A stretch of 64,000 nt of DNA from Ichthyophonus hoferi (GCA_002751075.1 NAOQ01000052.1:111765-175764), one strand, 5' to 3'. Positions 48,860-61,974 are shown, numbered from the stretch's first letter. The notes: generated by a model not told the origin, from the letters alone. A program made the numbers and translations.

Positions 48860-49870
48860 CTAAGTGTCATAAGCCCCAGAGTCTAGAGGGAGAGCTATTT
48901 GTCCTCTCTGGCCTGGCATAGTAAACATATGACATATCTCATCTTGTGGCTCTACTACCACAACCACTATCTTTCCTTGGTTCAGCGTTGCTTTGTTGAA
49001 AGCAGGTGCCTGTCCCCATTCATCATGGTCGTTACGAGAGCTCATTTCAAGTGCAAAGGCACATAATAGTCCTAACCCTGCTGAAAAGCACATGAAATAA
49101 AAAGAAAAATCTACGGTCATAGGAAACAGATTTGCATTCTCCAAGGCTTCGTTCCCTTTGGTAAAGACATCATAGTAATAAACAATCACACCAATCCCTA
49201 CCAATGCCGCACCAAAAATTGAGATAAAAGCCATAAACCTTGAGAAGAAATTGGAACGATACTGTAGCAAGGTTACTATAACAAACGCCAAAAGAGGGGT
49301 GCAAAAACAACAGTCTCCTATGAGAAACATGGTCCGGACCGTTTCGAAAGAAGCACATTGAGCAATAGGGACAAGCTTGAAGTAGTTACAGTTCCTACCA
49401 TCGCTGCCACAGATCTGCCCCTGACATGAACTCACAATAGTACCACATTCCAAAGTGTTGTTCGTTGGAATACAGAAACGCCAAAGACCAAGTTTAATAA
49501 TTTGCAGAGGTGGTATTTGTAGGGGGTTTGGGGCTGAGATATTGCTGAAATCCTCTGCTAATATTCTCCTTGCGGATATAGTAGACCAATTAGTTGTTCC
49601 AATGGCAATACTTGAAAATAGTACAGCTAATAAAGCAGCAAATATGACAAATAAAAAGTGAATAAGTTTTCGACGGTCCTTTATAAGAACCATAAAACAA
49701 CTACAACCAACGTTTCTCTGTGGCGAGTCTTCGTCATCTGGCCCAATTTCCATGTTCATTACACTTTTATTTCCTTGATCAACAGGGTTAGATACTAAGC
49801 CTATGCATCCTTCTATATAGGAATACCCTGCACGGTAATTCATAGCCAAATAGGGACTAACAATATTCAT
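48860..49870 (-). CDS. Claudin/PMP22-like four-pass membrane protein
   Basis: A single coding exon of 336 residues from ATG at 49870 (A at -3). The frame stays open upstream but without an ATG, and TTCCTCAG at 49897-49904 looks like the acceptor of a 5' UTR intron, which supports this start. Four hydrophobic segments: about 70-91 (FLFVIFAALLAVLFSSIAIG), 180-205, 215-240 and 262-285, with a long first extracellular loop. That loop holds TTNW, KLGLWRFC and a second Cys, the W-GLW-C-C signature of the claudin/PMP22/EMP superfamily, plus possible N-glycosylation sites (NIS, NNT). The Cys-rich N-terminus (VGCSCF) could be palmitoylated. The C-terminal tail is about 50 residues and lacks the usual claudin YV end, so a junctional role is unproven. 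Stargazin-like or other tetraspan families are alternatives. Confidence 0.72.
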   Translation of the reverse strand: MNIVSPYLAMNYRAGYSYIEGCIGLVSNPVDQGNKSVMNMEIGPDDEDSPQRNVGCSCFMVLIKDRRKLIHFLFVIFAALLAVLFSSIAIGTTNWSTISARRILAEDFSNISAPNPLQIPPLQIIKLGLWRFCIPTNNTLECGTIVSSCQGQICGSDGRNCNYFKLVPIAQCASFETVRTMFLIGDCCFCTPLLAFVIVTLLQYRSNFFSRFMAFISIFGAALVGIGVIVYYYDVFTKGNEALENANLFPMTVDFSFYFMCFSAGLGLLCAFALEMSSRNDHDEWGQAPAFNKATLNQGKIVVVVVEPQDEICHMFTMPGQRGQIALPLDSGAYDT

Positions 49871-51619
49871 TGTGTTAGCATTCTCTTCCTCCCCACCTGA
49901 GGAAGCCAGAAATGTTTTGTTGAAATAAAACGCAATAAAATTAGGTATAGGGGTGCGTAAAAACAAGTATTTATTTACGTACTATTATTATTATTTGACT
50001 TATTCTACTAGGGTTTATGGTAATAGTTATCCCTAAATACATGGTTTATATATTTCTAAGTCGTGCTGTTTGCTAGATAGCTGCAATGAGGGACCTTCCC
50101 ATTTCTAAACAGTGATGTGTTAACTATTTAGACCAATGAAATATCCGGATTATGATAGCTAAAATCATCACTTCATTATAATATTAAAACACATTAACGA
50201 ATTATAATAGTTTATAAATTTATGCTTTCTGATAAGCCTATGAAAATACGCGATCAAACCTATTAATATTAGCCAGTCGTTACATACGTTTGAACAACTT
50301 TTTATTTTATTTTTAATACCATACAGATATTTGCGTTTTTTTATAGAAACACCATATATAGTTACTTATTTTTAATATCATTAATATAGATAATTTGTTT
50401 ATTATAGTTTCAGCCAACCAAGCTTGGAATGTAAATAAAACAAAACCTTGATAATCAGTAGTCAGTGTCCCGAGCGTGGCAAAAAAGCAACAATACACAG
50501 TAGATATATTAATAATTATATTCTATATTCTAATTCTCAATAAAAAAAATCCATTATAAAATCATTGTGAAAAAATCCATTGGTTTATAAACACATGATT
50601 TTGAAGTGAATACACCTGATAAACATGCTTTAGTTATCATTTATACTCTTGGCACTTTTCATATTCTGTTATGTATTATTTTTATTGGCTACGAAGTTGC
50701 TCAGTAGATTCGTATTGCCATGTAATAGATTAATGCGTGTGTAATGTGATATACCCATATATGGTTGGTAACAACATAGATTGTATAATTGTAGTATATC
50801 TTAAGTTAGGCGCTTTTAAAAATGTTATAGTAAATTTGTTCAATTAGATCCCTAGTAACAGACCCTGTTCATACAAGCGCATCTCATCTTGCAGTAAAAG
50901 TAATTAGATTAGTGCTCAATTATCAATTATTAGGCTTTGAAACATTTTATTGTCCCTTTACGATCATTGTGTTTAGAGCATAGTTAATACGCAGAGTGCA
51001 AGTTGTAAGTTTTTTTTTTAAAGCGTCCAATTGTATGTACTTGATCAAAATCTGTGTACAGCTCTATCGACCTGTACACAGCTGTCGAGGTCTCCAATCG
51101 AGTGTTGTATAATAGGAGTATATATTACGGTATTGTTTAACAAATATTAAATGAATGCAAGGCTTTGTGTGCCACAAACGTATTTTTATTCGCCTATTAC
51201 AGAAGTGTACATGTACACAGGCATGCGGGGGTTGCTGCGTAGACCCAGGTGTGCCGGGGACCGCATATGTATGAGCGACCAGGCCTTTATTAGTTACTTT
51301 GTTTACGTTCATGCGAATCTCCTTTCTTGAATGGTTCGGATATTGTTACTGGAGCGAACTAATATTATTCTCCTCTAACAAACGTTTGCATGCTGGTAGA
51401 CCAATACATGGCGTTATATACCGAGACCATTCATCAGCGTTACATAATCTAATCACAGGATAATAGTAGGCCATAATTCAGCCTATTATGGTTGTGCTAA
51501 TAATGGCGAGATTAATTATAGTGGGCTGATACTCGCATAAATTTAATTATATTCTTTAATAGTAGGGCAGGATTTGACCACTTTAGAATAGGATATGAAG
51601 GAACAAAATATATATTAAT

Positions 51620-51815
51620 TTTATCTAGCTATCTCATTGGTGTAACTGCTCATATATTATGTATTGACAAGTCAAACTATCAGGTTGAAAAAATATTACG
51701 CAATTAAATCATTAGGCAACTAATTAATCTAGAGCCAATCATAGATATTCGTATTAGCTAATCCAACTCATGATAGGTCACAGAGATCCAGTAGAATTGT
51801 CTTATCTTACCACAA
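51620..51815. repeat. Dispersed repeat, longest copy in window
   Basis: Its first part (51623-51722, CTCATTGGTGTAACT core) matches 63732-63832. Its second part (51733-51788) matches 45448-45501. It ends with GTAGAATTGTCTTATCTTAC, which reads VELSYL and resembles the start of the frame at 63882. Confidence 0.7.
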
Positions 51816-52489
51816 TATTTAAATACCATTATATTCTTATTTAGATAGTGAATTAACTCAATTCCTTATTGATGCAATAGTGTGCATATACTGCATACTC
51901 AAGAATCGATTTACTTATTAGTTAATAGACCACACCCACCTTATATTCTTACGGGATATGATTGCCGTGCTAAGACTAGCAGCTAAGAATTGCAGGAGTT
52001 ATGATCGTACCATTACACCACAACTGTCCCCCAATTAGATTCTTTCGCATTGTCAAGACTCAGTCTTTATTAGTAAATGCATACACAATGAACACATAGT
52101 TACTGTTTTTTTTTCATTCTCAGAAGCCAAAAATTGGTCATTCAATTCCAAAAGAGAGATGCAAGAAACCCACAACGATGAACATATGTAATTTCTATAT
52201 GAAATAAACACAATGTGTATAGCATAAAATTCGCTTAATATTATCGCTATATATATATATATATATATATAAACCAACCATATCAACCCCGAGCTTTAAT
52301 ATTATTCAAACCTATTCAAAGAACCACAACTTGCTGAGTGGGTGGATTATAAAGCCGTATTTTTTATTTGTACTAGCTGGATCACTACACTATTACTATA
52401 TCGAGAAGAGAGAAAAAAACAATTCTAACCCTAAGAAATAATTCATTTTTTTTGAAGGAGTAAATATTTAAAGAGCCAATTTTCTGTGA

Positions 52490-53000
52490 GATTTAAGTAG
52501 AGACTGATTGGATGCAAGGATCATAGACTAGCCGTTGATCAAATTATATCAACCCTTAATCAACAATGACCTTGACCAATGAATGGATATCGCCATTATC
52601 AACTCAATTACAAGAGGTCAAATTCAGACTTTCACATTTGTTCAATGAATCATATCAGTGAACCAGCAGCTATGTAGGGGTACTATATAACTACTATCAT
52701 TCGTTATTTACGCAATAAATTAGGTGTAAATATACAAATTGGGTACCAATCGCGATAAAACCAATTAATATGGTTAAACAATGAAATGGCTCTGCCAATT
52801 TCATAAAATTATATATACCAACCAAATAAGCAAAACAAGGTTTACACTTAATTCCTTAAAAACTATTAGAATTGTTTGCTAGATAAGTTAGATTTTTACT
52901 TACACAAACCTATGGATCCATAGAAACTTTACCATTGATACAAAATAACCGCCGCTATCTTTCATATCTTCTATCTAGTTATTTGTATCTTAACACATAC
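52490..53000. mobile_element. Foldback family, single-arm copy
   Basis: Matches the left arm of 11945-13080 over its length: CGTTGATCAAATTATATCAA, GACCTTGACCAATGAATGG, CGCCATTATCAACTC, then CCATAGAAACTTTACCATTG and ATCTAGTTATTTGTATCTTA. I find no partner arm. Confidence 0.8.
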
Positions 53001-53625
53001 AAAAAACCTAAACTATAAGATACAGTACAAATTATCGCACTGGTAAGTAAAATAGATTGACCGAGTTTCACAAATTACACATGATCAACTAACTGCCGTT
53101 GACATACCTTATCTGACTTACAACATGCACTTCCATAATGTAGATTGTTGACATGATTCCCTATATGATATGGCGTATGAATAAATATACATAGACCTAA
53201 GAGGCTGCAAGAAGTAGGCTCTTTTATCTATCTTCTCACACATATATATAGAATATAAATTTATCATAACGTATTTATGACCAGCAATATGATATATTAC
53301 ATTATACTGGTTCATATCGAATCTATATAAATCAAAGATAGAGGATCAATGCGTGGTCAGCAGTGGTTTTTTACATATATTAATCACATTTACATTACAA
53401 ACATACATCCTAGATTCCAATATATTAATTCATTACCACTGCCTTTTTTTTTTTTTTGAACTTACGAGTTAATTTAAATACATTTAATATGAAATAAACA
53501 GCCCCAAATGAGAAAAAGTGAATAATGAATACCATGTGGAATCGAATTTCAACAAAGGAAAAACAAACATTGATTGAAAGGTAATACATAATGAAAGACA
53601 ATGAGAAATAAGCGCTTAGACAACA

Positions 53626-53631
53626 TTTATT
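53626..53631 (-). promoter_or_regulatory. Candidate polyadenylation signal of the RBM24/38-like gene
   Basis: AATAAA on the minus strand about 380 bases after the stop codon at 54010. Use is inferred from position. Confidence 0.4.
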
Positions 53632-54009
53632 TCGTTTTACTGATGTGGTAGCAGTCATATTCAGACATTTTTTCTATATACAAATACATATAAACATCTT
53701 GACCAGTATCACCACCAACAGTGTCTTTCTGGGTATCCATCCATCCATGAGCCAAATGAGTCGGTATGATAGACCCAAATGGACCACAATGGTAGAGGGA
53801 CTAAGTCGTGCACGATGTCAAAGTAGAAGATAATACGAATTGTGGGCCAGGGCCAGCTTTATGCACAGCATAGCATGTATAAAGGAACGGGTATATGGGC
53901 ATATAAGAAGGATACAAAACGAACACCTTCCCTTGAAAGGAAAGGATCATTATTGTCATAACCTAACCTATGTCACGACACTGTACCGTGACTGCATACC
54001 TATAATTGT

Positions 54010-57000
54010 CTATTGCTGCTGGGGCCATTGGTATTGCTGTTGCTGCTGTTGCTGCTGTTGTTGTTGTTGTTGACCAGGCTGTAGAATAGAGGGGCTTGGG
54101 TAAGTGGTGATTAGGGTAAAGTAACCAAATATTAAATTAAAACTTAATAATAATCAAAAGCGTGATTTTTATGCTATTATCAGCATGATTGTATATTAAA
54201 GCCGCATTGTAGGCACTGACGGAAATTAAGGAAGCCTTAAGTTATAAAAACTAAGATATAATGTGAGTTTCATATTTCATTTTGTAGAAATACCGCACCT
54301 ATTGTTTTGGCTTTTTCTTTATTTTTATCATTACATGAAATAGTTATTACCACGCTAACACTTTTGTAAAATGTGTAAATAGCCGTTGACCAATCGAGAA
54401 AATGGTTAGGAACCTAGCGGGTAATAGTATATAACTGAGACTAAAATGCACAATCGTTATGTGGTTGCAATACTCATGCTGTAAGAGGACCTCATCATAA
54501 CAAACCACTGCTTAATGTCGGGCCGGGTTATACTATGTGGACCTGATCCGGTCCAAAATACTATTTCCGACAATAACAACATTGCAACTTTTCAATGCTG
54601 ACCACACGTTATGTCTTGCCCTAGCCACAAACACTACACTAATAGGACCAGCGACTACACGATAACTAAATACATCCCATTTAAATAAAACGAAAAGACA
54701 TTATTTTGTGTTGAAAAGGTTTTTCCAGTAGATAGAACATAAGCGATAGGTAGGCCGGTTATGAATTCAAATTATATGTGCATCGTTGTAAATACATACT
54801 ATAAAAACTCACATAACCATAGAGAGGAAACTGATAACAATACACAAGGTTATTCCTTGATTCTTACTTCCAATATGCAAGCACATATATAAAAAGAGTA
54901 TCCAAGAACCCATGACAATATTAGAAAGATATAAAGCATGCAAAGGTAAGCCATCACTCATGATAGAAAAAAAAAGGGAGATGCACATGTAGTATGTAAT
55001 CAGAGACTATACTTAGCAATGTATATCCATATGATATTAAATAAGGAAAGGCCATGTTTTAAAATATAGAATATGCAATGTTTTTTTAAAAAACAAAACT
55101 ACAAGAAAAACAATATAATCAAAGCGGGATTATATTTTGTATTGAAAGGAAGCAAACACGGCATAGCATAACATATGCAAGGGATGCTATTGATAAAACA
55201 ATAGTATAATATAGTATAAACTAAGAGAGTACTGCGTAGTACAATATAATATTGAATATAATAGTATAGTATTGTAATACATTGCAATGATTGCTTAATT
55301 ATCTCATTATTTATATTAGGATATAAAATATTAATAAGTTAATCTATTCAGCTAACATGTATGATAATGAAGAGACTCTATATCAAACCGCTTGAACACA
55401 CATAAGCAACTCACCTGTTGTTGGTAACCATACATCTGTTGCTGGACGGGCATTTGAGGGAATCCCGTTGCACTACACCCACCATATAGTAGTCAGTATA
55501 GCATTGCTACCACTGGCGTTCTATAGATATATATAATGAATACCTATACCATAATGTATAATCTACGTTTAGCAAATTAACCATGTAAGGGTAGGGTTCC
55601 ATAGACACATATATTGTACTATATGGCATTATATTACAATGCATAAAAAAGGTATAAGTATGACTATTAACTGGTGTTTAACTAACTGTTCTATTGTACA
55701 GAAACAGATGTCACATACAGATACAAATGCCTATTGGATAAGCTCATATGATTGAGATGAATCGATTGGTTAATATCTTTGAATACCTTAACTCACGCCA
55801 TCTCCCATTATCCAATAAGAACTAAACCACACATCACTGTTTACCAATGGAAGTATGATATAATGTTTAGTACAAAAATGAACAATAATTCACCAATAAA
55901 GGGTTAATGTTAGCAAATGTATGACAAGGCTAGAAGGGCGTTTTCAAAAAATTATTAGCATTAAAGTAAACATAATCATATGATTGGAAGAAAGTAATAG
56001 ATAAATAATAATAATAATCAATACATTTCATGAAATTAAAACATCATATAAACCAGCAATAACAAGATAATAATATATTATAACGTATCACATCATAGTA
56101 TTGGAAGGTTCTTCTGAACTAGATATGCCTGAAATATCCCATAGCTATATAGGAGTAGTATATAACTATTATTATTCGCTATTGACGCCAAATTAGGTAT
56201 CAATTAATATGGTTAACAAATGAAATGGTTATGCCAATTTTATGAAACTATACATGCAAATCAAATAAAAATAATTTTTACACATAGCTCCGTAAAAACT
56301 ATTCGAATTAATTGCTAGACTAATTAGAATTTCACTTGCACAAATGAATCTATATATATCCATAGTAACTTTACCATTGACGCAAAATAATCGCCGCTAT
56401 ATTTAATAGCCTCTATCTAGTTGTTTGTGTCTTAACAATATATATATATATAATGCACGAAGGGTATGGCAATGTACCTATTACAATGCAATTATTACAC
56501 CCTAGGTCACTGACCCTCCCTCCCCTCCTCCCCTCTACAAAATCAAGACAAACAATATACATAATGGGTATCTCTAGTTCAGAAGCTAGTATTGTGGCAA
56601 TTATACTAACTGCAACATTGGAAAATATTAAATACATGCCCCCACATCAACATAGAAAGAAAATACAACGCATTAATTAAACCAAATAAAAAGAATGAGT
56701 TAAAAATAAATTACAAGACACGTATCTAGACTAATAATTAATAATTAACTTCTAACTGTACGCTAATGTATGTGATATAAAACAATACAATATAAAGAAT
56801 ACATATACATACCTAGCTTGAGCTGCGGGTTGCTGGGGGGCAGTAGGTGGGGCAAACCCAGTCTGTTGTTGAGGGAAGGCAGGTTGTTGGGCAAAGGGAT
56901 TGGGCTGTTGGGGGTAGGCGTAGGCCTGTCCTTGGGGTGCATAGCCGGGCCACTGACCATATTGCTGAGCATACCTATAGTTGCCATGGCGATAGATAAC

Positions 57001-59552
57001 GAGTTAGAAGGAAGGTGAGGATGGAGTGATATGATGGGGTATGTGTATGTGTATGCATGTGCATATGGTATCCCCAATAAAGTCATTCTAATTCATTACT
57101 GTTATTAAGTAATATTGCATTATTAAGAGTATATCTCCAATATGTATGTGTGAAAAGGAAAGGTAAGTGTATGTATGATTCGCGGAAAAACCCTCATCCT
57201 AGTCAGAAAATTATATTATAAACTGTGCATAGACATATCAATGATAAACCCAATTCAAATGGTCCACCTTCCCTCATGATCATTATATATAAATGTGTAT
57301 AAGTAAGTATGTAGTATGTGTATGCATATATGCAGATAAAGGAGGTAAATAATAATAATAATAATTAACCGAATTGCAAAAGGCAAGAGAAACAAGGTAA
57401 ATTGTATAGTAGAATAGATAAGAGAACAAGAAAATACTAAAAATATAACATATCCATGAAGGTATAATATAATGACCTTGATTCCTCTTCTGCATATATA
57501 TCTTATTATACTCTGCTTTATATACTCCCTTGCTTCAACACATATTACATTACCACCATCTGAACCAATATAAAAGTATTATAGTAATATAGGAAATAAA
57601 ATACCACACACTATACATTACTATCACATAACAATCTAATTTTTCAAATAGCATATATTATATTATAATAAATAAATAACATCTCTAAAGGGAGTACTGT
57701 ACTATCCTATGAGATGAAATACGTTAACCTTATTAGTTATTTGGCAATCTATAAACCCATAACCCCTGGACTCTAAACCCTATCATATCCCTAGCAATAC
57801 ATTTCCTACATTAATCAAACAGATATTGGGTAATAATTACAATAGTGTTAATCTAATAGCTATCCCATCCCAACACATAATAGCTATCCCATCCCAACAC
57901 AATCAAAACCTAACAGCAAGTTGTTGTTGGTCAGCAGTAGCAGTATAGTAATAGAAATAACAGTAGTAATAGCAATAGGTATAGAAATAGAAAAAATAAT
58001 AATGATAGCAATAGGTATAGTAATAGAAATAGTAAAAGACATTCCCTCCCAACACAATCAAAACATAAAAACTTACGCAGCAAATTGTTGTTGGTAAGCA
58101 GCAGCGGTGACAGGGTCTACAAAGGCCTGTTGCTGGGAGGGCATAGTGGGGGCAGTCTGTTGGCCGTACATCATATACTGCTGGTTCATGCCAGCCATGC
58201 CCATGGGGCGCATAGCATTGTTGGCAGGTGCTGTTGCCATGGTAGTAGCAGAGAGGGATAGTATGGGATAGAATTAGAAATATAATTGATAGGTCTATAT
58301 GATATATAACTATCTATCCGAGTTAAATTTTGGACCTACATACATACATACATACTGGTATGGTAGAAGTGTGTAAAATATTGAAAACCTTCAAGATTTT
58401 AACTTTAGTTTCTAGAATGAAGTTCTTGCAATCAATATAATAAATAATAGTGTACAACATAGCTACGAACCGTTAGATCTATTGGGAACTTCATTCAAAT
58501 CAATTTGGGACAGCTAACTCTTGGCCCCTTATATATATACATACCTGGTATACATAACAGAAAAATAATTTGGGTATGGGACTAACTATAGATATAGGTA
58601 ATAGAACGAACTAGACATTACCACATATAGCTAAATAGGAGAGAAGCCAGCTTGGATACTATCTCTTGTACACCAAACATATATAAAAATAGAAGGAAGG
58701 GAGAAGGGGGAGAGGGAAAAGGTGGAGGGAAGGACAATGGAATCCATCCATAGTTCGATGTGTCTGAGGAAACTAAAACCTTATATCAGAGTATATGATA
58801 GCGACCCAAACAAGCCGACATGAAGAGGAGACAGACAGAAAACACAAACAAGTAATTATGGGAGAAAACAAGAAAATAAAATACTTTTAGCGCCAATATA
58901 GGCCATGTTACAGTTGGCGGTGCGGCCTTCAATCACAGGTTTAGAGTCAACAACAGCCTTGGCGGCATCCTCATTATTGACAAAGGTTACCTGGGATAAC
59001 AAGAGAGAGGGTCTATCACTGCGTTACCTAAAACCATAAAGTTGAAAGATTCTTATTATACAATTGTTTAGTCTTTCAAAATCTTTTAAGATGTATGCTT
59101 GATTTCTACAGATATATATATATATATATATATATAGACCTATATACGTATATATGATAAGTTGTTGGTTATAAGACACGTGTATGATAACTACAAAAAA
59201 AAAAGTAGTACAGTAACACAACACTACAAGAAAAATATCTAGATTGAAGCTATGTTGATAAAGAAAATAAATAGAAAGTGTCCGATTTGGCAACACATAC
59301 CAAAAACAAATATACACTGGGAAAAGATACGCAAGAGGTAATGACAGTTTCACGTTAGGATGAAGTGTAGATAAATGTACTTACAAATCCAAACCCCTTG
59401 CTTTTTCCTGTCATCTTATCTGTAATAACCACAGCCTCTTCAACAGCACCAAACTGAGAGAAGAATAGCTGAAGAGATTCATTGGTGGTGGCATAAGGGA
59501 GGCCACCCACGAACACCTTGCGATACGTAGTGTCGGTCACATTCATGTTCAT
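54010..59552 (-). CDS. RRM RNA-binding protein, RBM24/RBM38-like, 6 exons
   Basis: Exons: 59552-59385, 58990-58885, 58230-58077, 56974-56813, 55472-55415, 54078-54010. Phases agree; 717 nt, 238 residues plus stop. The N-terminal RRM (about 11-90) reads [18 protein letters not shown] (RNP2 VFVGGL), [20 protein letters not shown] continuing into VTF (RNP1, split by intron 1), then [18 protein letters not shown]. The EEAVVITD and xIxGRxANxNxAYxGAK blocks are those of RBM24/RBM38 (SEB-4), which bind U/G-rich elements and control mRNA stability and splicing. The C-terminal 150 residues are Gln/Pro/Ala/Tyr-rich, ending in a 13-residue Gln run and YQWPQQQ, likely disordered and prone to condensate formation. 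Exon 4 encodes [22 protein letters not shown]24 versus RBM38 cannot be decided; other single-RRM hnRNP-like proteins are less likely. Confidence 0.92.
54023..54072 (-). repeat. CAA/CAG repeat coding for polyglutamine
   Basis: Mixed CAA and CAG codons for 13 consecutive Gln in the last RBM24/38-like exon. Codon mixing suggests some selection or age rather than a recent pure expansion. Confidence 0.9.
56150..56440. mobile_element. Foldback family, inner-arm fragment in an RBM24/38-like intron
   Basis: Matches 52690-53000 in the same orientation: ATTAATATGGTTAACAAATG, ATTGCTAGACTAATTAG, CCATAGTAACTTTACCATTG and ATCTAGTTGTTTGTGTCTTA. It lies between exons 4 and 5. Confidence 0.8.
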
Positions 59553-60430
59553 TTTATCGTATATTATATAAAAAATTATTATATATAAAAGGTACGAAAA
59601 GCTAAAAGGAAACCGAAAACTTAAGCAATAAAAATAAAATTCAAGCTACAAACTAAAACAAAACACTAAACAACAAAAACAAGAAAAAAAATACACAGTT
59701 CAATGTAGGTTGAAAATATATTAAACTCACATGGCTTACGTATACAAAAAGGATAGTTAAAAGGTATGATTTTAATGTTTAAATATACTTATTAAAATAT
59801 AAAATTCTTATTTTAAAATATAAAGCAGTATAGCAGATGACTATTGGTATAATCTAATTAATTTCATTCCATGCTCTTTTGTATATTACCCTGTATCGTA
59901 TAAACCCCCACAGTATATCTCTCAATATCGCGTAATTTCATTGCCATGTCTTCCGTAATAGTGAAATATTACACAATATCATTGAAAATAAAGATTTTAA
60001 GAGAAGAAAAATTGCACACCAATTACATATTCACATCACATACATGCAACAATACTTGGTCCCACTTTGCCCCCAAGTTTTTTATTATTTCAAAAATACT
60101 AAGACATTTCTTGTCACATTACTATCATAAAAATGTGTTAGAATCAAGTTCATCTTCATACCTGGATAGATTGTATTCTGTTATTATTATTACCTTTGTT
60201 ACTACATTCAGTCATAGTTACCTATTAAGGGTAATAAGAATTTGTTTTCGTCCAAATTAATGGGCTATGACCTAGTAATCAAGTATTTCCATTTATCCCA
60301 AACCAATCTGAACTTCTTATCTATTTATACATATCAAATCAATTGCAGCCTTACACATGCTTATTGGCTTTCTTACACATCAAACAAATCAGAAGTTTAT
60401 CTATTGGCGTTTTTTTCACCATTCACTCAA
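59553..60430. other. Region 5' of the RBM24/38-like gene
   Basis: Should hold its promoter and 5' UTR; A-rich on the plus strand from 59630 to 59700. I see no clear promoter element or second gene. Confidence 0.5.
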
Positions 60431-60431
60431 G

Positions 60432-60533
60432 GGTGGCAACTGCCTATTGCAAGCGGAGAATTTTGGACAGAAAATGTATAGCTATTATTCAGTATCGCTA
60501 CAGAATCAAGCCAAAGGTCCCCAATCTGTGTCT
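60432..60533 (+). CDS. Exon-like cassette of an unknown gene or element
   Basis: A 102-nt open block (34 codons, phase 0 at both ends) with a T-rich tract and CAAG acceptor before it and GTAAGT after it. It reads GGNCLLQAENFGQKMYSYYS, then VSLQNQAKGPQSVS. A relative lies antisense at 8545-8665 with the frame conserved. I found no neighbouring exon and do not recognise the family. Confidence 0.45.
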
Positions 60534-60660
60534 GTAAGTAACCAGGAATTTCCTTTTAGCTAAGAAGCGATTTTTTATATTTAGAGAATTGCACTTGATT
60601 GCGGCTTGAGAAGTCACTAATGACTATGTCACCAGCTGAGTCTTTTGATCATTTCTCTAT

Positions 60661-60686
60661 ACGAGACCCCTCGAAAGGGGTCTCGT
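60661..60686. other. Perfect hairpin, 11-bp stem and CGAA loop
   Basis: ACGAGACCCCT, loop CGAA, AGGGGTCTCGT. It is GC-rich in strongly AT-rich surroundings. It could be a structured RNA element, part of a short inverted-repeat transposon, or chance. Confidence 0.6.
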
Positions 60687-60699
60687 TAATTCTCTTATT

Positions 60700-61970
60700 G
60701 GTTCTGAATATGGAGATTTCTCCTTATCTTACTTATAAATAGTGATAGAAGTCAAGGTGTTCACCTAACAGAGATTTTTCTTAGTAAATAATATTCCCTT
60801 AATGTTAACATATACAATTATTATATAAGTAAATAAGAAAGAGTGTATAAATATCAGAACAGAACTACTTTTGGTTTTTTTAAAGTTTCCAACATAACCA
60901 AGGCTAGCGTCCTGCACTTGCTTTTATACTCGATTGTTTATTATTCCAAGGCGAGATTGATTATTTAATTCCAATTAGAATCGATGACATTAAAGCTTTT
61001 TGTTATTGCGCCAATAAAATAGGCGATGGCGTAAGCTTTTATAACTTGTAGAAACAAAAGGTTGCGCGCTTCAGAGATTAGACACGCCGTCAAAATTTTC
61101 ATTATAAATTTATGATAATATTATTGTATACAATGTTTAAATATACAATTAATATTTTAATATACTAAACAGGCAGGTGAGTAATACTTAATTCTTGTTT
61201 TAACTCCGGTACAATATATTATTTTGACAACCAATCCAATTGAAAATGAGGTGTTTAGGTCATTGGTTAACTAGTTTTAGTCCGGTTCGGAACTATAAAA
61301 AAGCAAGTCAGATAACTTGGTTTGACTGGCGAATATGTTGCATTTTATTTATTTGCTATCCATTGTTTGAATCAAGACTTTCAGTGAGCTAAAAGAGATT
61401 GCCATTTTTTATTGGTCTGTTGTTATTATTTTTGTTTGTTACAACATAGGGAAATGTTTTAAAATATATATTTAAAATACACGTTGTTTCATATTGAATG
61501 TTGTTGCAAGATCGTTCAACTTAAGACAAGGACCAATCATTAAATATGAAATATAACCATATACGAGTATTGTTGACGAGATCTCTTAATCTAAGTGAGA
61601 ATATACATGATTGATGCAAGACAATAAATATATATATACTATAATAGTTTATTAGAGTATATAGAATTATCAAACTAAATAAATGTAATATGATGTGTAT
61701 AATTATTACTGTAGTATTTATTAATCATGCATATGTCGGAATACCAGTTTCTGGTGCCAATGTTACTGCCTGTGCAGCTGCAGATGTCGTGCCCATATGT
61801 ATATAGCAAGTTACCAAAACAATAAGAAAGTTACAGTTTTCTATTACAGTTTTCAGTTGTCAGTATATGTTTAGAGCGCTATTCCGGTAGTTAATCTATT
61901 AATGTAAGTGCTTGCACATTATGCATCGACCAATCTATTTAACCTGATTAAGAAAGTCGGGCTTTTAATT
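60700..61970. other. AT-rich intergenic DNA
   Basis: No gene or named repeat recognised between the hairpin and the Copia fragments. Confidence 0.55.
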
Positions 61971-61974
61971 AATG

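Larger units (their letters stand above)
49897..54009. other. Intergenic region with dispersed repeats
   Basis: No gene recognised. It contains a dispersed repeat at 51620-51815, a foldback arm at 52490-53000, and a TA run at 52250-52272. The block at 51060-51310 is less AT-rich and has an open minus-strand frame with no recognisable product. Confidence 0.6.

Noticed and set aside
49170-49661. Frames on both strands inside the claudin-like gene
   Set aside because: Shadows of the long minus-strand coding exon.
60661-60686. Histone mRNA 3' stem-loop
   Set aside because: Stem and loop sequences do not fit the GGYCCTTYTTCAGGRCC-type consensus and no histone gene is nearby.
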